From Lactobacillales bacterium (GTDB lineage Bacteria; Bacillota; Bacilli; Lactobacillales; Vagococcaceae): a stretch of DNA of 33,658 nt. The stretch lies in assembly GCA_015654945.1 (NCBI GenBank), contig JAATGB010000145.1:1-33658 (forward strand), in the 5' to 3' direction. Shown in pieces: positions 9,952-19,316 of this stretch. The notes under the pieces are model-generated. The model was not told the origin of the DNA, ran no database searches, and saw only the letters and a program-made list of their open reading frames with translations. Positions within the stretch are counted from its first letter, which is position 1. Each line of letters begins with the position of its first letter. The translations under genes were made by a program, and so were the position numbers.

Positions 9952-11202
9952 ATGGAATTTTCTTTAGATAATAACATGGATAATGGCGCTGTAATTAAAG
10001 TTATTGGCGTCGGTGGTGCAGGCGGAAACGCAGTAAACAGAATGATCGAAGAAGATGTTCAAGGCGTTGAGTTTATTGTTGCCAATACAGATGTGCAAGC
10101 ATTAAAAAATTCAAGTGCAGAGACAGTGATTCAATTAGGACCAAAATATACACGTGGCTTAGGAGCTGGTTCTCAACCAGAAGTTGGTAAAAAAGCCGCT
10201 GAAGAAAGTGAAGAGTATTTAAAAGAAGCGTTACAAGGCGCAGATATGATCTTTATCACTGCAGGTATGGGTGGCGGTACTGGAACGGGAGCAGCACCTG
10301 TTGTTGCAAAAATCGCGAAAGATTTAGGCGCACTTACTGTGGGAGTTGTCACACGTCCATTCAGTTTTGAAGGACCAAAACGTGGTCGTTATGCTGCAGA
10401 AGGCATTGCGTTGTTCAAGGAAAATGTGGATACTTTGTTAATTATTTCAAACAATCGTTTACTTGAAGTTGTTGACAAAAAGACACCGATCTTAGAAGCA
10501 TTCCGTGAAGCGGATAATGTATTACGCCAAGGGGTTCAAGGGATTTCTGATTTGATTACTGCGCCAGGCTATGTCAATCTTGACTTTGCCGATGTGAAGA
10601 CAGTCATGGAAAATCAAGGAACGGCTTTAATGGGAATTGGTTCAGCAAGTGGTGAAAATAGAGTAGTCGAAGCAACCAAACGGGCAATTTCTTCTCCACT
10701 ATTAGAAACATCAATCGATGGAGCAGAACAAGTATTGCTAAATATTACGGGTGGACTAGACATGACCTTATTTGAAGCGCAAGATGCTTCTGATATTGTC
10801 GCAAGCGCCGCAACTGGTGATGTCAATATTATTTTGGGAACGTCAATCAATGAACAATTACAAGATGAAATTGTAGTAACGGTCATTGCCACTGGAATCG
10901 ACCCAACTAGAAATGAAAAAAAAAATACTCGGCCCAATAGAGTAAATACGACGCAAGCACAACCACATGTGCAGGCACAAAGACCAAATCTTGATTTTGA
11001 TCCAATTAAAGCTGAACCAGAAGAAGAAAATGCTTTTGGGGATTGGGATATTAGACGTGAACCAAGTCAAAGAGGAACTGTGGATGAAACACAGTTTGAA
11101 ACAATTGAAAAAAAAGACTTTGAACCTTTCCAGAAGGATTCAGAAGGTTCAGGGGATGACGAATTAACAACCCCACCATTTTTCCGTAGAAAGAAAAAAT
11201 AA
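9952..11202 (+). CDS. ftsZ: Cell division GTPase FtsZ
   Basis: Tubulin-like GTPase forming the Z-ring. Seen: N-terminal [11 protein letters not shown], the tubulin signature [11 protein letters not shown] (105-115), the synergy-loop region containing [11 protein letters not shown], a variable acidic linker (about 320-400) and the C-terminal conserved peptide with tail [15 protein letters not shown], which binds FtsA and SepF. The 416-residue length is normal. The ribosome site ATAGGAGGAAT sits upstream of ATG 9952. The sequence closely matches my memory of enterococcal FtsZ, including the FFRRKKK end, and is the main reason for placing the organism near Enterococcaceae. Confidence 0.99.
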   Translation: MEFSLDNNMDNGAVIKVIGVGGAGGNAVNRMIEEDVQGVEFIVANTDVQALKNSSAETVIQLGPKYTRGLGAGSQPEVGKKAAEESEEYLKEALQGADMIFITAGMGGGTGTGAAPVVAKIAKDLGALTVGVVTRPFSFEGPKRGRYAAEGIALFKENVDTLLIISNNRLLEVVDKKTPILEAFREADNVLRQGVQGISDLITAPGYVNLDFADVKTVMENQGTALMGIGSASGENRVVEATKRAISSPLLETSIDGAEQVLLNITGGLDMTLFEAQDASDIVASAATGDVNIILGTSINEQLQDEIVVTVIATGIDPTRNEKKNTRPNRVNTTQAQPHVQAQRPNLDFDPIKAEPEEENAFGDWDIRREPSQRGTVDETQFETIEKKDFEPFQKDSEGSGDDELTTPPFFRRKKK

Positions 11203-11216
11203 GAGGTGACAACGGC

Positions 11217-11927
11217 ATGGCACTAAAAGAAAATGTTGCACAAATCCAGCAAACTATTTCGCAAGCATGCCAATCAGTTGGAAGATCGCTAGAAAGTGTC
11301 AATGTTATAGCTGTAACCAAAACCGTTTCGAGTGATATGGCAAGACAGGTGGTCAAATGCGGTATCCATCATTTAGCAGAAAACCGCGTTGACAAATTGC
11401 TGGAGAAACAAAAATCCTTAAACGACTGTCCAGCTATAACGTGGCATTTAATTGGGAATCTACAGCGAAAAAAAGTGAAAACAATTATCAACCGTATTGA
11501 TTATTTCCATGCATTAGATACGATTCATTTAGCAGAAGAAATTCAAAAAAGAGCGACACACAAAATTAACTGTTTTGTGGAAGTCAATGTGTCGGAAGAA
11601 GAGTCGAAACACGGGATTCGTGTCGAAGATGTTGTTGAATTTATCACGCAGATGGAACCTTTTGATCAAATTGAAATTGTTGGCTTGATGACAATGGCGC
11701 CGTTAGATGCGTCATCTGATGAAGTGGTCACTATTTTTGAAACATTAAAGCAGATAAAAGAGGAAGTAGCTGCGAAAAAATGGCCGTTTGCTCCTTGTAA
11801 TGAACTAAGTATGGGAATGAGTCAAGACTATCCGATAGCCATTCAGCAAGGCGCAACATTTGTCAGAATAGGCACTGCTTTTTTTAAAAATAATTTAACT
11901 ATCAATGATGAGGGGGAACCAGCATGA
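11217..11927 (+). CDS. ylmE: Pyridoxal phosphate homeostasis protein YlmE (YggS/PLPBP family)
   Basis: Cytoplasmic PLP-binding protein with an alanine-racemase-like TIM-barrel fold but no established catalytic activity; it buffers PLP and influences amino-acid metabolism. Seen: VIAVTKTVSSDMA with the PLP lysine K35, HHLAENRVDKL, WHLIGNLQRKKVK, FVEVNVSEEESKHGI and the phosphate-binding LSMGMSQDYPIAIQQGATFVRIGTAFF. It is 236 residues, near the usual 225-235. It lies in the conserved run ftsZ-ylmE-sepF-ylmG-ylmH-divIVA and its TGA overlaps the sepF ATG (ATGA). Confidence 0.95.
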   Translation: MALKENVAQIQQTISQACQSVGRSLESVNVIAVTKTVSSDMARQVVKCGIHHLAENRVDKLLEKQKSLNDCPAITWHLIGNLQRKKVKTIINRIDYFHALDTIHLAEEIQKRATHKINCFVEVNVSEEESKHGIRVEDVVEFITQMEPFDQIEIVGLMTMAPLDASSDEVVTIFETLKQIKEEVAAKKWPFAPCNELSMGMSQDYPIAIQQGATFVRIGTAFFKNNLTINDEGEPA

Positions 11928-12484
11928 AAATGTTCAACCGAGCTACTTTGTCCGGATTTTTTGGACTATCCGATGATGACACTTATGAAGAAGAATATAG
12001 CGCAAATGAAAAACAGCCTGTAGCGAATCAAGAAAATAATCGTTCGAACTCCTCATTTTTTAGACAGTCGCGAAATGATTCTTATGAAGCAGGAAAAAGA
12101 AGCGAACCACAGCAAGAAGCAAAAGAAAATCGTAAAGTTGTGACGATGTCTACATCTCAAAATAGACCAACACAAGACCACACGACACGTGAAAGCAATC
12201 AAGGTACTGCCAGAAAAGTGACAGTTTTGGAGCCACGGACATATACGGAAGCGAAAAAAATTGCGGAATGTATCTTTAAAAATGAAGTAGTGATTGTGAA
12301 TTTTCATTTAGTCGAAGAAACGCAAGCAAGAAGAATCGTTGATTTCCTTACGGGCTCAGTCTTCGCGTTAAATGGAGACATTCAACGAATTGGTGAAGAA
12401 ATGTTTCTTTGTACACCACCAAATATAGAAATCGATAGTACGGTGGCAAAAAGCCTTTTGGGCAGCCATTTTGCTGAATACTAA
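11924..12484 (+). CDS. sepF: Cell division protein SepF
   Basis: Membrane-binding FtsZ anchor that bundles and bends Z-ring filaments. Seen: an N-terminal amphipathic segment (MKMFNRATLSGFFGLS), a long disordered Gln/Asn/Ser/Arg-rich linker (about 20-95) and the compact SepF core (about 98-183) with ARKVTVLEPRTYTEAKKIAE and FLTGSVFALNGDIQRIGEEMFLCTP. At 186 residues it is slightly longer than Bacillus SepF (about 150), mostly because of the linker. The start overlaps ylmE by 4 bases, and a GAGGGGGAAC ribosome site lies in the end of ylmE. Confidence 0.95.
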   Translation: MKMFNRATLSGFFGLSDDDTYEEEYSANEKQPVANQENNRSNSSFFRQSRNDSYEAGKRSEPQQEAKENRKVVTMSTSQNRPTQDHTTRESNQGTARKVTVLEPRTYTEAKKIAECIFKNEVVIVNFHLVEETQARRIVDFLTGSVFALNGDIQRIGEEMFLCTPPNIEIDSTVAKSLLGSHFAEY

Positions 12485-12499
12485 TAGGATGTGACTTCG

Positions 12500-12772
12500 T
12501 TGATATTTGCTCAAATTATTATGCTATTAATTAAATTAATTCAAGCGTATTCTGTTATTTTAGTGATATACGCGTTGCTTTCTTGGTTCCCAGGAGCTTA
12601 TGAATCGACGTTAGGAAAATGGATTATTAAATTAGTTGAACCGTATTTACGCTTGTTTGATCGATTAAATCTACACATAGGATCACTTGGATTTTCAGTA
12701 TTTGCAGGTGTGATTGTCTTAAACATCATTGCGAGGTTATTAACGAGTCTTTTAAATGGTGTACTTTATTAA
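12500..12772 (+). CDS. ylmG: YggT family membrane protein YlmG
   Basis: Small integral membrane protein with two hydrophobic segments (about 5-27 and 65-88) joined by a loop containing the family motif ALLSWFPGAYES. The molecular role is not settled; it is always found near sepF, and related plastid proteins affect nucleoid and division organisation. The ORF track starts at GTG 12491, but that codon is only one base from the ribosome-site core AGGA. TTG at 12500 has normal spacing (about 10 bases) and gives the 90-residue protein expected for the family (MIFAQIIML). The start choice is moderately sure, the identity is sure. Confidence 0.92.
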   Translation: MIFAQIIMLLIKLIQAYSVILVIYALLSWFPGAYESTLGKWIIKLVEPYLRLFDRLNLHIGSLGFSVFAGVIVLNIIARLLTSLLNGVLY

Positions 12773-12816
12773 GAACTACATATTGTCAAATGAGTGAAAC
12801 GAAGGGATGACTATCG

Positions 12817-13599
12817 ATGAATGTAAATGTGTACCAACATTTTCGTAAAGATGAGCATCCTTTTATTGATTTGGTAAGTAATTGGTTGGAACAAGTGGAA
12901 GATCAGTATGCTCCAGTGCTCACTGATTTTTTGGATCCCCGCCAAGCTTTTATTCTAGAAACGTTAATCCGGCAGAACGGGGAACTCAGCTTTTCTTTTT
13001 ATGGTGGATATGAAAGCGCAGAAAGAAGAAGGGCGATTATTTATCCTGATTATTACGAGCCCACCATTGATGAATATGATATTTGCCTTTTTGAGATTGT
13101 TTATCCGACAAAGTTTGGACAATTGTCTCATGGTAAAATTTTAGGTACAGTAGTAAGTACTGGAGTAAAAAGAGAATATTTTGGGGATATTATTTCGGAC
13201 GGTGTACGTTGGCAAATTTTTGTTAAAGCAGATATTGCTAGCTATGTGGCGTTGCAGGTTCAAAAAATCGGCTCGTTTTCTGTACGTCTAGAAGAAAAAA
13301 AGTATGTTGATATCCTGATGCCAAAAGATGATTGGACATTAGAAAAGCTCACAGTTAGTTCTTTGCGGCTGGATAATATGATTTCATCTGTATACAATAT
13401 CTCACGACAAAGGTCGAAACAATTGATTGAAGCTGGCAAGGTGAAAATTAATTGGACGGAAAACAAACGTCCAGATTTTGTGTTAGATTTATTAGATATT
13501 GTTTCAGTTCGTAGGTTTGGCAGAATTCAAATCAAAGAGTTTGAAGGAAAGACAAAAAAGGAAAAGTACCGGTTGTTGTTGGGAGTTTTGAGGAAGTAA
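12817..13599 (+). CDS. ylmH: S4-domain RNA-binding protein YlmH
   Basis: Cytoplasmic RNA-binding protein of 260 residues. The N-terminal two-thirds is the YlmH-specific domain (FGGYESAERRRAI-like segment near 65, YDICLFEIVYP, LSHGKILGTVVSTGVKRE). The C-terminal S4 domain (about 180-245, SSLRLDNMISSVYNISRQRSKQLIEAGKVKINW) is of the same kind as in ribosomal protein S4 and RluD. Recent work on YlmH/RqcP-type proteins links the family to ribosome quality control, and it was first tied to division by gene position; both are family knowledge. It is preceded by GAAGGGATGA as ribosome site and followed 26 bases later by divIVA. Confidence 0.93.
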   Translation: MNVNVYQHFRKDEHPFIDLVSNWLEQVEDQYAPVLTDFLDPRQAFILETLIRQNGELSFSFYGGYESAERRRAIIYPDYYEPTIDEYDICLFEIVYPTKFGQLSHGKILGTVVSTGVKREYFGDIISDGVRWQIFVKADIASYVALQVQKIGSFSVRLEEKKYVDILMPKDDWTLEKLTVSSLRLDNMISSVYNISRQRSKQLIEAGKVKINWTENKRPDFVLDLLDIVSVRRFGRIQIKEFEGKTKKEKYRLLLGVLRK

Positions 13600-13625
13600 T
13601 AAAAATACAGATGAGGTGATTATGT

Positions 13626-14336
13626 ATGGCATTAAGTCCATTAGATATTCGAAATAAAACATTTTCAACAAAGATGAGAGGCTTTAGTCAAGAAGAAGTT
13701 GATGATTTCTTGGATCAAGTCATTAATGATTATGAAGAAGTGATTCGTGAAAAAAGGGAATTAGAAAAATCTCTCAAGCATGCAGAAGAAAAGTTAACGT
13801 ACTTTAATGAGTTGAAAGATGCGTTAAATCAATCGATTATTGTGGCCCAAGATACAGCAGATAAATTAAAAGACAATGCATCAAAGGAATCAAATATTAT
13901 TATTTCTACAGCGGAAACAGAAGCCAAAGAAATCTTAACAAAAGCGAATGATGAAGCAAAAACATTGGTTGAGGATGCAACAGTTAAAGCCAATGATCGT
14001 TTGAATGATTCGACTGAAAAAGCGCGCCAATTGGCAGCCGAAACGGATGATTTGAAAAAGAAAACACGAATTTTTCATCGCAATTTAACTATGTTGCTTG
14101 AATCACAACTTGATATCGTAAAAACAGATGATTGGGAAGAATTGTTAAAACCTTTTTCCGCGTATGTCAATGACGATCATGTATTGGTCAAAGAAGTACT
14201 TGCTGACGAATTGAAAAATGAACCAGCTGAAGCCAACATCACTACTGAACAAAATGAAACAACGACTGCAGTAGAAACAACGGCTTCAGAAAGCACAACA
14301 GTTGTCTTTCCAGAAGAAGAAAATCAAGAAAAATAA
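13626..14336 (+). CDS. divIVA: Cell division initiation/polarity protein DivIVA
   Basis: Coiled-coil scaffold that binds negatively curved membrane at septa and poles. The N-terminal lipid-binding domain is clear (MALSPLDIRNKTFSTKMRGFS then QEEVDDFLDQVINDYE), followed by a long coiled coil (about 30-165) and an acidic, Thr/Glu-rich disordered tail (about 195-236). In 236 residues no enzyme motif is present. ATG 13626 follows TGAGGTGAT; the overlapping ATG at 13622 is in another frame. It ends the dcw-linked run; no terminator is visible before the T-box leader of ileS. Confidence 0.96.
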   Translation: MALSPLDIRNKTFSTKMRGFSQEEVDDFLDQVINDYEEVIREKRELEKSLKHAEEKLTYFNELKDALNQSIIVAQDTADKLKDNASKESNIIISTAETEAKEILTKANDEAKTLVEDATVKANDRLNDSTEKARQLAAETDDLKKKTRIFHRNLTMLLESQLDIVKTDDWEELLKPFSAYVNDDHVLVKEVLADELKNEPAEANITTEQNETTTAVETTASESTTVVFPEEENQEK

Positions 14337-14344
14337 GACAAATA

Positions 14345-14575
14345 AGACAAGAAATAGAAAAACGGATAGAATTCTTATAGCGAGCCAATAATTGGTGAAA
14401 GATTGGTAGATCCTTTTATGCGTTAGATCCTTCTTGTTACTTTTCCTTCCGAATAGAGTAAGAAGGGACGGGTCATTGACGTTATAAATGATAGAGGGAA
14501 TATTGTGTAAGATATTCCGAATCTGGGTGGTAACGCGAGCACTTCGTCCCTATTGGGGCGGGAGTGTTTTTTTTT
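14345..14575 (+). promoter_or_regulatory. T-box riboswitch leader of ileS (isoleucine-responsive)
   Basis: A tRNA-sensing leader lies between divIVA and ileS. The T-box core GGGTGGTAACGCG is at 14525-14537; its TGGT can pair with an ACCA tRNA end. Stem I can be drawn from ACAAGAA (about 14346) with TTCTTGT (about 14431), with an AGCGAG segment (about 14379) and the GGTGAAAG distal-loop sequence (14394). Candidate specifier codons on the 3' side are ATC at 14427-14429 (next to the stem base, preferred) and ATC at 14410-14412; both read isoleucine, matching the gene. Uncharged tRNA-Ile should favour the antiterminator and ileS expression. Confidence 0.92.
14540..14575 (+). terminator. T-box regulated intrinsic terminator before ileS
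   Basis: CACTTCGTCCC pairs with GGGGCGGGAGTG across a TATT loop (one bulge and G-U pairs), followed by nine T. The 5' arm follows the T-box core directly, as expected for mutually exclusive antiterminator and terminator folds. Confidence 0.9.
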
Positions 14576-14605
14576 ATCAAGAAAAATTGAAAGGAATTAA
14601 CGAAA

Positions 14606-17401
14606 ATGAAAATGAAAGAAACGCTGCAGCTTGGAAAAACTGAATTTCCCATGCGAGGGAATTTACCAGTCAGAGAAGTCGAATGGCAAAAAGAATGGGA
14701 AGAAAAACAAATTTATGAAGCAAGACAAAAAATTAATGCAGGAAAACCGACTTTTGTTTTACATGATGGACCACCTTATGCAAATGGGAATATCCATTTA
14801 GGTCATGCGCTGAATAAAATCAGTAAAGATATTATTGTCCGTTCTAAATCAATGGCTGGTTTTCGCGCGCCTTACGTACCAGGATGGGATACACATGGAC
14901 TACCTATTGAACAAGTTCTGGCAAACAAAGGAATTAAGCGTAAGGAAATGACCATGGCGGAATATCGCGAAAAATGTAAAGAATATGCGTTGTCACAAGT
15001 TGACAAGCAACGAGCAGATTTTAAACGTCTGGGCGTAGCGGGTGAATGGGATCATCCTTATGTTACATTGACACCTGATTATGAAGCGGCGGAAATCCGC
15101 GTATTTGGTAAGATGGCAGAAAATGGTTACATCTACAAAGGATTGAAGCCTATTTATTGGTCACCTTCCAGCGAGTCATCATTAGCTGAAGCTGAAATTG
15201 AGTATAAAGATATCAAATCAGCATCAATCTATGTGGCTTTTCCAGTTGCCGATGGGAAAGGCAAGCTTGATTCAGATACATCATTTGTAATTTGGACAAC
15301 AACTCCATGGACTTTACCAGCAAATTTGGGTATTTCGGTAAATCCGGCATATGAATATGTGGTTGTCAAAGTCGCCGCGAAAAAATATGTGATTGCCAAA
15401 GAATTACTTGAAACGGTTGCGAAAGAAATTGGTTGGGAAAACCCTGAAGTCATTCAAACGATTAAAGGAACAGAATTGGAGTACATGACTGCACAGCATC
15501 CGTTCTATGACCGTACCTCTTTATTAATGCTAGGAGATCATGTGACATTAGAAGCAGGTACCGGCTTGGTTCATACTGCTCCGGGACATGGGGATGATGA
15601 CTATTATGTTGGGAAAAAATATCATTTAGACATTCTTTCACCAGTGGATAATCGTGGTTGCTATACAGAGGAAGCACCCGGATTTGAAGGGATTTTTTAT
15701 GACAAAGCGAATCCCATGATTACGGAACTATTGGAAGAAAAAGGTGCTTTACTCAAGCTATCCTTCTTTACCCACAGCTATCCGCATGATTGGCGTACGA
15801 AGAAGCCCGTTATTTATCGGGCAACACCACAATGGTTTGCTTCAATTGATAAGTTCCGTCAAAATGTTTTAGATGAAGTCGAAAAAGTCGATTGGATTAT
15901 TCCTTGGGGAAAAACACGTTTGTATAATATGATTCGTGATCGTGGCGACTGGGTAATTTCTCGCCAACGTGCATGGGGGGTTCCATTACCGATTTTTTAT
16001 GCCGAAAATGGAGATGCAATTATTACACCAGAAACCATTGAACATGTGGCGCAGCTAGTCGCTGAATTCGGCTCGAATGTATGGTTTGAACGGGAACCAA
16101 AAGAATTATTGCCAGTTGGCTTTACACATCCAGGTAGCCCAAATGGAACTTTCACCAAAGAAAAAGACATTATGGATGTATGGTTTGATTCCGGTTCTTC
16201 TCATGAAGCGGTGTTACGCGGTAGAGAGAATTTAACATTTCCGGCAGATATGTATTTGGAAGGATCTGACCAATATCGTGGCTGGTTCAATTCAAGTATT
16301 ACAACGAGTGTGGCTATCAATGGCGTTGCGCCATATAAAGCAGTTCTTTCACAAGGATTCACGTTAGATCCGCAAGGGCGAAAGCAAAGCAAGTCATTAG
16401 GAAATACGATTGAACCAGGAAAAGTAATTAATCAAATGGGCGCGGATATTTTACGTTTATGGGTCGCAAGTGTGGATTATGAATCCGATGTTCGTGTAGA
16501 TATGAACACGTTGAATCAAATTTCAGAAGTGTACCGTAAAATTCGCAATACAATGCGGTTTTTACTAGCTAATTCAAACGATTTTGATCCAAAACAGCAC
16601 ACAGTTTCCTATGAAGCGTTACGCTCAGTTGATAAATATATACTTGTTCGTTTGAATGATGTGGTGAAAACAGTGCGTGAGAAAGGCTATGACGTATACT
16701 CTTTTTCAACTGTCTATAAAACAATTGTTAATTTCTGTACGGCTGATTTATCTGCTTTCTATTTAGATTTCGCGAAAGATGTTGTGTATATTGAGGCGGA
16801 AAATAGCTATGAAAGACGTTGTATGCAGACTGTTTTTTATGAAACCTTGACTGTTTTAACGCGGTTATTAACACCAATTTTGCCACATACGACAGAAGAA
16901 ATTTGGCAGCATTTAAAAGAAGAAGAAGAATATGTCCAATTAGCTGAATTACCAAATTATCAAGAGTTTTCGAATCAAGCTGAGCTTGTAGATACGTGGA
17001 CCGCCTTTCTTGAGTTACGAGACAAAGTTTTGAAAGCTTTGGAAGAAGCACGCAATGCAAAACTAATTGGGAAGTCTTTTGAAGCCAAGCTTATTCTTTA
17101 TCCCAATGAACAAGTTCAAATGCTTTTGACAGCGCTGAATGCTGACCTCAGCCAATTGCTCATTGTTTCTCAGTTAGAGATTGCGGCTAGTGGAACCAAT
17201 CCACCAAGTGAAGCAATTGTGTTTGACGATGTTGCGATTCTGGTGGAAAAAGCAGTGGGAGATACCTGCGAACGTTGTCGAAAGGTTACCCAAGATGTGG
17301 GTTCAAACAAAGATTTGCCAACATTATGCGCGCACTGCGCAGCGATTGTTGCGGAGAATTATCCAGAAGCAGTTACAGAAGGCTTTGAAGCCAAAAATTA
17401 A
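14606..17401 (+). CDS. ileS: Isoleucyl-tRNA synthetase
   Basis: Class Ia aminoacyl-tRNA synthetase charging tRNA-Ile. It is 931 residues, the usual bacterial type. Seen: HLGH (64-67, HIGH motif), the CP1 editing domain (about 200-400, with [14 protein letters not shown] and the [16 protein letters not shown] editing site), the KMSKS loop written as KQSKS (593-597), the anticodon-binding domain, and a C-terminal zinc finger with C888, C891, C908 and C911. ATG 14606 lies 10 bases after AAAGGA; a second ATG two codons on is also possible. Expression is under the T-box leader. Glutamine instead of methionine in KMSKS is a tolerated variant position. Confidence 0.98.
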   Translation: MKMKETLQLGKTEFPMRGNLPVREVEWQKEWEEKQIYEARQKINAGKPTFVLHDGPPYANGNIHLGHALNKISKDIIVRSKSMAGFRAPYVPGWDTHGLPIEQVLANKGIKRKEMTMAEYREKCKEYALSQVDKQRADFKRLGVAGEWDHPYVTLTPDYEAAEIRVFGKMAENGYIYKGLKPIYWSPSSESSLAEAEIEYKDIKSASIYVAFPVADGKGKLDSDTSFVIWTTTPWTLPANLGISVNPAYEYVVVKVAAKKYVIAKELLETVAKEIGWENPEVIQTIKGTELEYMTAQHPFYDRTSLLMLGDHVTLEAGTGLVHTAPGHGDDDYYVGKKYHLDILSPVDNRGCYTEEAPGFEGIFYDKANPMITELLEEKGALLKLSFFTHSYPHDWRTKKPVIYRATPQWFASIDKFRQNVLDEVEKVDWIIPWGKTRLYNMIRDRGDWVISRQRAWGVPLPIFYAENGDAIITPETIEHVAQLVAEFGSNVWFEREPKELLPVGFTHPGSPNGTFTKEKDIMDVWFDSGSSHEAVLRGRENLTFPADMYLEGSDQYRGWFNSSITTSVAINGVAPYKAVLSQGFTLDPQGRKQSKSLGNTIEPGKVINQMGADILRLWVASVDYESDVRVDMNTLNQISEVYRKIRNTMRFLLANSNDFDPKQHTVSYEALRSVDKYILVRLNDVVKTVREKGYDVYSFSTVYKTIVNFCTADLSAFYLDFAKDVVYIEAENSYERRCMQTVFYETLTVLTRLLTPILPHTTEEIWQHLKEEEEYVQLAELPNYQEFSNQAELVDTWTAFLELRDKVLKALEEARNAKLIGKSFEAKLILYPNEQVQMLLTALNADLSQLLIVSQLEIAASGTNPPSEAIVFDDVAILVEKAVGDTCERCRKVTQDVGSNKDLPTLCAHCAAIVAENYPEAVTEGFEAKN

Positions 17402-17444
17402 TTTTTGTAGTATTGCTGATGGACGAATACTTTAATCAGTAGAA

Positions 17445-17490
17445 GACTATCCAATAAATTTCATTTAGAAGTTTGCGGGGTAGTTTTTTT
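17445..17490 (+). terminator. Probable ileS terminator
   Basis: ACTATCC (17446-17452) pairs with GGGTAGT (17478-17484), followed by a run of T to 17490. The loop is long (25 bases), so efficiency is uncertain. Confidence 0.5.
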
Positions 17491-17550
17491 ATTTAAATGT
17501 CCTGTTTTGAGCAACAAAAAGGAATTGGCGAATTGCCTGTGTGCTTTGGC

Positions 17551-17613
17551 TTGCTCGTTTATAATTTTCGAACAACAAATAAGATGATTGAAACGAAAAT
17601 TATAAACGAGCAA
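17551..17613. repeat. Perfect 20-bp inverted repeat with 23-base spacer
   Basis: TTGCTCGTTTATAATTTTCG (17551-17570) and its exact reverse complement (17594-17613) flank a 23-base spacer between the convergent ileS and zwf genes. There is no T-run on either side, so it is not a standard intrinsic terminator. No ORF overlaps it. It could be a transcript-end stabilising hairpin, a remnant of a small mobile element or a structured RNA; the sequence does not decide. Confidence 0.85.
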
Positions 17614-17664
17614 TAGAAAAAGGCATCCAACCAAAGTGCTACTTTGGTTGGATGCCGCTTTTGT
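17614..17664 (-). terminator. Terminator of zwf, probably bidirectional
   Basis: A perfect 16-bp stem (17622-17637 with 17641-17656; GGCATCCAACCAAAGT) closes a 3-base loop. On the - strand it is followed by TTTTT, on the + strand by GCTTTT, so it should stop zwf transcripts and may also stop ileS read-through. Confidence 0.9.
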
Positions 17665-17687
17665 ATGGGGATTTTCGGATGAGCGAT

Positions 17688-19211
17688 TTACGATAATTTA
17701 CCCTTTTCGCGGTACCATTCATCTGGTTGCCAGACCCATTCAAAGCCATCCTGCGCAAGTAATTCAAAAGCAGAAGGTGGTCCCATGGTTCCACTGGCAT
17801 AGTTAGGGAAGTCGATTTCTTTTTTATCCCAGGCAGCACGAATGACATCCACAATGCGCCATGACTGCGCGACTTCATCCCAATGAGTAAAGTTCGTTCC
17901 ATCGCCATTTAAACAGTCTAAAATCAATTTTTCATAAGCTTCCGGACTATTTCCAGTTGTTTCAGAAGAATGGCGGAAATCGAGCTTTACAGGCCGTAAA
18001 TCGAATCCTTGACCAATCTCCTTACCATTTAGCGCTAAAGAAAATCCTTCTGTTGGTTGAATGTAGATGGTTAATACATTTGCGGGAATTTCTTTTTGTT
18101 GCTCAAGAGGTTCTTCTGGATCACGGAAAATATTAGTTGCAACCGATTTGAACACAATATTAATGCGTGTTCCTTTTTCAGTTAAATGTTTTCCGGTACG
18201 CACGTAGAAAGGAACGTCATTCCAACGTAAGTTATCAATTAGAAATTTCCCCGCAACAAAGGTTTCGGTTTGTGAGTGCGGAGCCACATTTTTTTCTTTG
18301 CGATAAGGTAGAAATTTTTGTTCTTCTAGTACACCAGGACCATATTGCCCGCGAGTGAAATTTTTTTCGGCTTCCTCTTCTGAATAGATCCTGACCGCTT
18401 TCAAGGCCTTCACTTTTTCTTCACGAATAGAGGTTTCTGAAAAAATAGTTGGTGGTTCCATGGCAAGAAGTGCTACAACTTGGAGAATATGATTTTGGAT
18501 CATGTCTTTTAACGCGCCACTCTTATCATAATAACCGCCACGTTCTTCAACGCCAAGAAATTCAGCAAAAGTAATCTGAATATTGTCAATGAAATCTTTG
18601 TTCCACATGGATTCAAACAGGGTATTACCAAAACGAATCGCCGAAATGTTTTGAACCATTTCTTTGCCTAGATAATGATCAATGCGATAAATTTGTTCCT
18701 CTGCAAAGACCTTGCGAATTTGTTCGTTGAGTTCTGAAGCGGATTGAAAGTCGGATCCAAAAGGTTTTTCAATAATTAAACGATTAAAGCCGTTTTCTGT
18801 CACGATGTTTTCTGTTTTTAAATGTTCTATAATAGTGCCAAAAAAATTTGGTGCCATTGCCAAATAAAATAATCGATTGCCTTGAAGATGATATTTTTTA
18901 TCAAGAGAATCTGCTAACTTTTCCAGCGTCACATAGTGCTCGGTATCTGTAACATTGTGTGATTGATAATAAAAATGACTCGTAAAAGAAGTAAGCTCTG
19001 CCTCCGTTGGTTTTAAATCAGCGAGTGTTTCTTTGACAATTGTCCGATAATAGTCATTTGTCCATTCTCTTCTTGCGGTACCAATTACGGCAAATTTTTC
19101 TTGTAAATCTCCTTTACGAAAAAGACGAAAAAGCGAAGGATAAAGTTTTCTTTTGGCAAGATCTCCTGTTCCGCCAAAAATGGTAAAGAGTGCAATATTT
19201 TCTTGAGGCAT
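17688..19211 (-). CDS. zwf: Glucose-6-phosphate 1-dehydrogenase
   Basis: Oxidises glucose 6-phosphate to 6-phosphogluconolactone with NADP+, the entry to the oxidative pentose phosphate pathway. Seen: the nucleotide-binding FGGTGDLAKRKLYPSLF (12-28), EKPFG (148-152) and the active-site signature RIDHYLGK (176-183, with the catalytic His), then the typical beta-sheet dimer domain with PFYVRTGKHL. The 507-residue length is right. The start ATG at 19211 has GTGAGGAATAATT upstream. In Enterococcus faecalis, as I recall, zwf also follows ileS and is next to a DtxR-family gene, so the neighbourhood is conserved. The NADPH made here could feed glutamate synthase encoded nearby; that link is inference. 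Confidence 0.98.
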   Translation of the reverse strand: MPQENIALFTIFGGTGDLAKRKLYPSLFRLFRKGDLQEKFAVIGTARREWTNDYYRTIVKETLADLKPTEAELTSFTSHFYYQSHNVTDTEHYVTLEKLADSLDKKYHLQGNRLFYLAMAPNFFGTIIEHLKTENIVTENGFNRLIIEKPFGSDFQSASELNEQIRKVFAEEQIYRIDHYLGKEMVQNISAIRFGNTLFESMWNKDFIDNIQITFAEFLGVEERGGYYDKSGALKDMIQNHILQVVALLAMEPPTIFSETSIREEKVKALKAVRIYSEEEAEKNFTRGQYGPGVLEEQKFLPYRKEKNVAPHSQTETFVAGKFLIDNLRWNDVPFYVRTGKHLTEKGTRINIVFKSVATNIFRDPEEPLEQQKEIPANVLTIYIQPTEGFSLALNGKEIGQGFDLRPVKLDFRHSSETTGNSPEAYEKLILDCLNGDGTNFTHWDEVAQSWRIVDVIRAAWDKKEIDFPNYASGTMGPPSAFELLAQDGFEWVWQPDEWYREKGKLS

Positions 19212-19266
19212 AATTATTCCTCACTTTCATCAAAGTTTTAATAGCGATAAAAAAGCATTTGAATCT

Positions 19267-19295
19267 ATTTTACTGTTTTTAATTTACGAAAGCAA
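19267..19295 (-). promoter_or_regulatory. Probable zwf promoter
   Basis: Read on the - strand: TTGCTT, 17-base spacer, TAAAAT, located 55-84 bases before the zwf start codon in the short gap after the regulator gene. The -10 matches 5/6, the -35 only 3/6. Confidence 0.5.
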
Positions 19296-19316
19296 GAACT
19301 TAGAAACGCGCAGAAT

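Noticed and set aside
10614-10937. 107-residue - strand ORF inside ftsZ
   Set aside because: Shadow of ftsZ; the ftsZ frame is full length and conserved.
17181-17435. 84-residue + strand ORF overlapping the 3' end of ileS
   Set aside because: Out of frame within the zinc-finger coding region of ileS; no ribosome site or motif.
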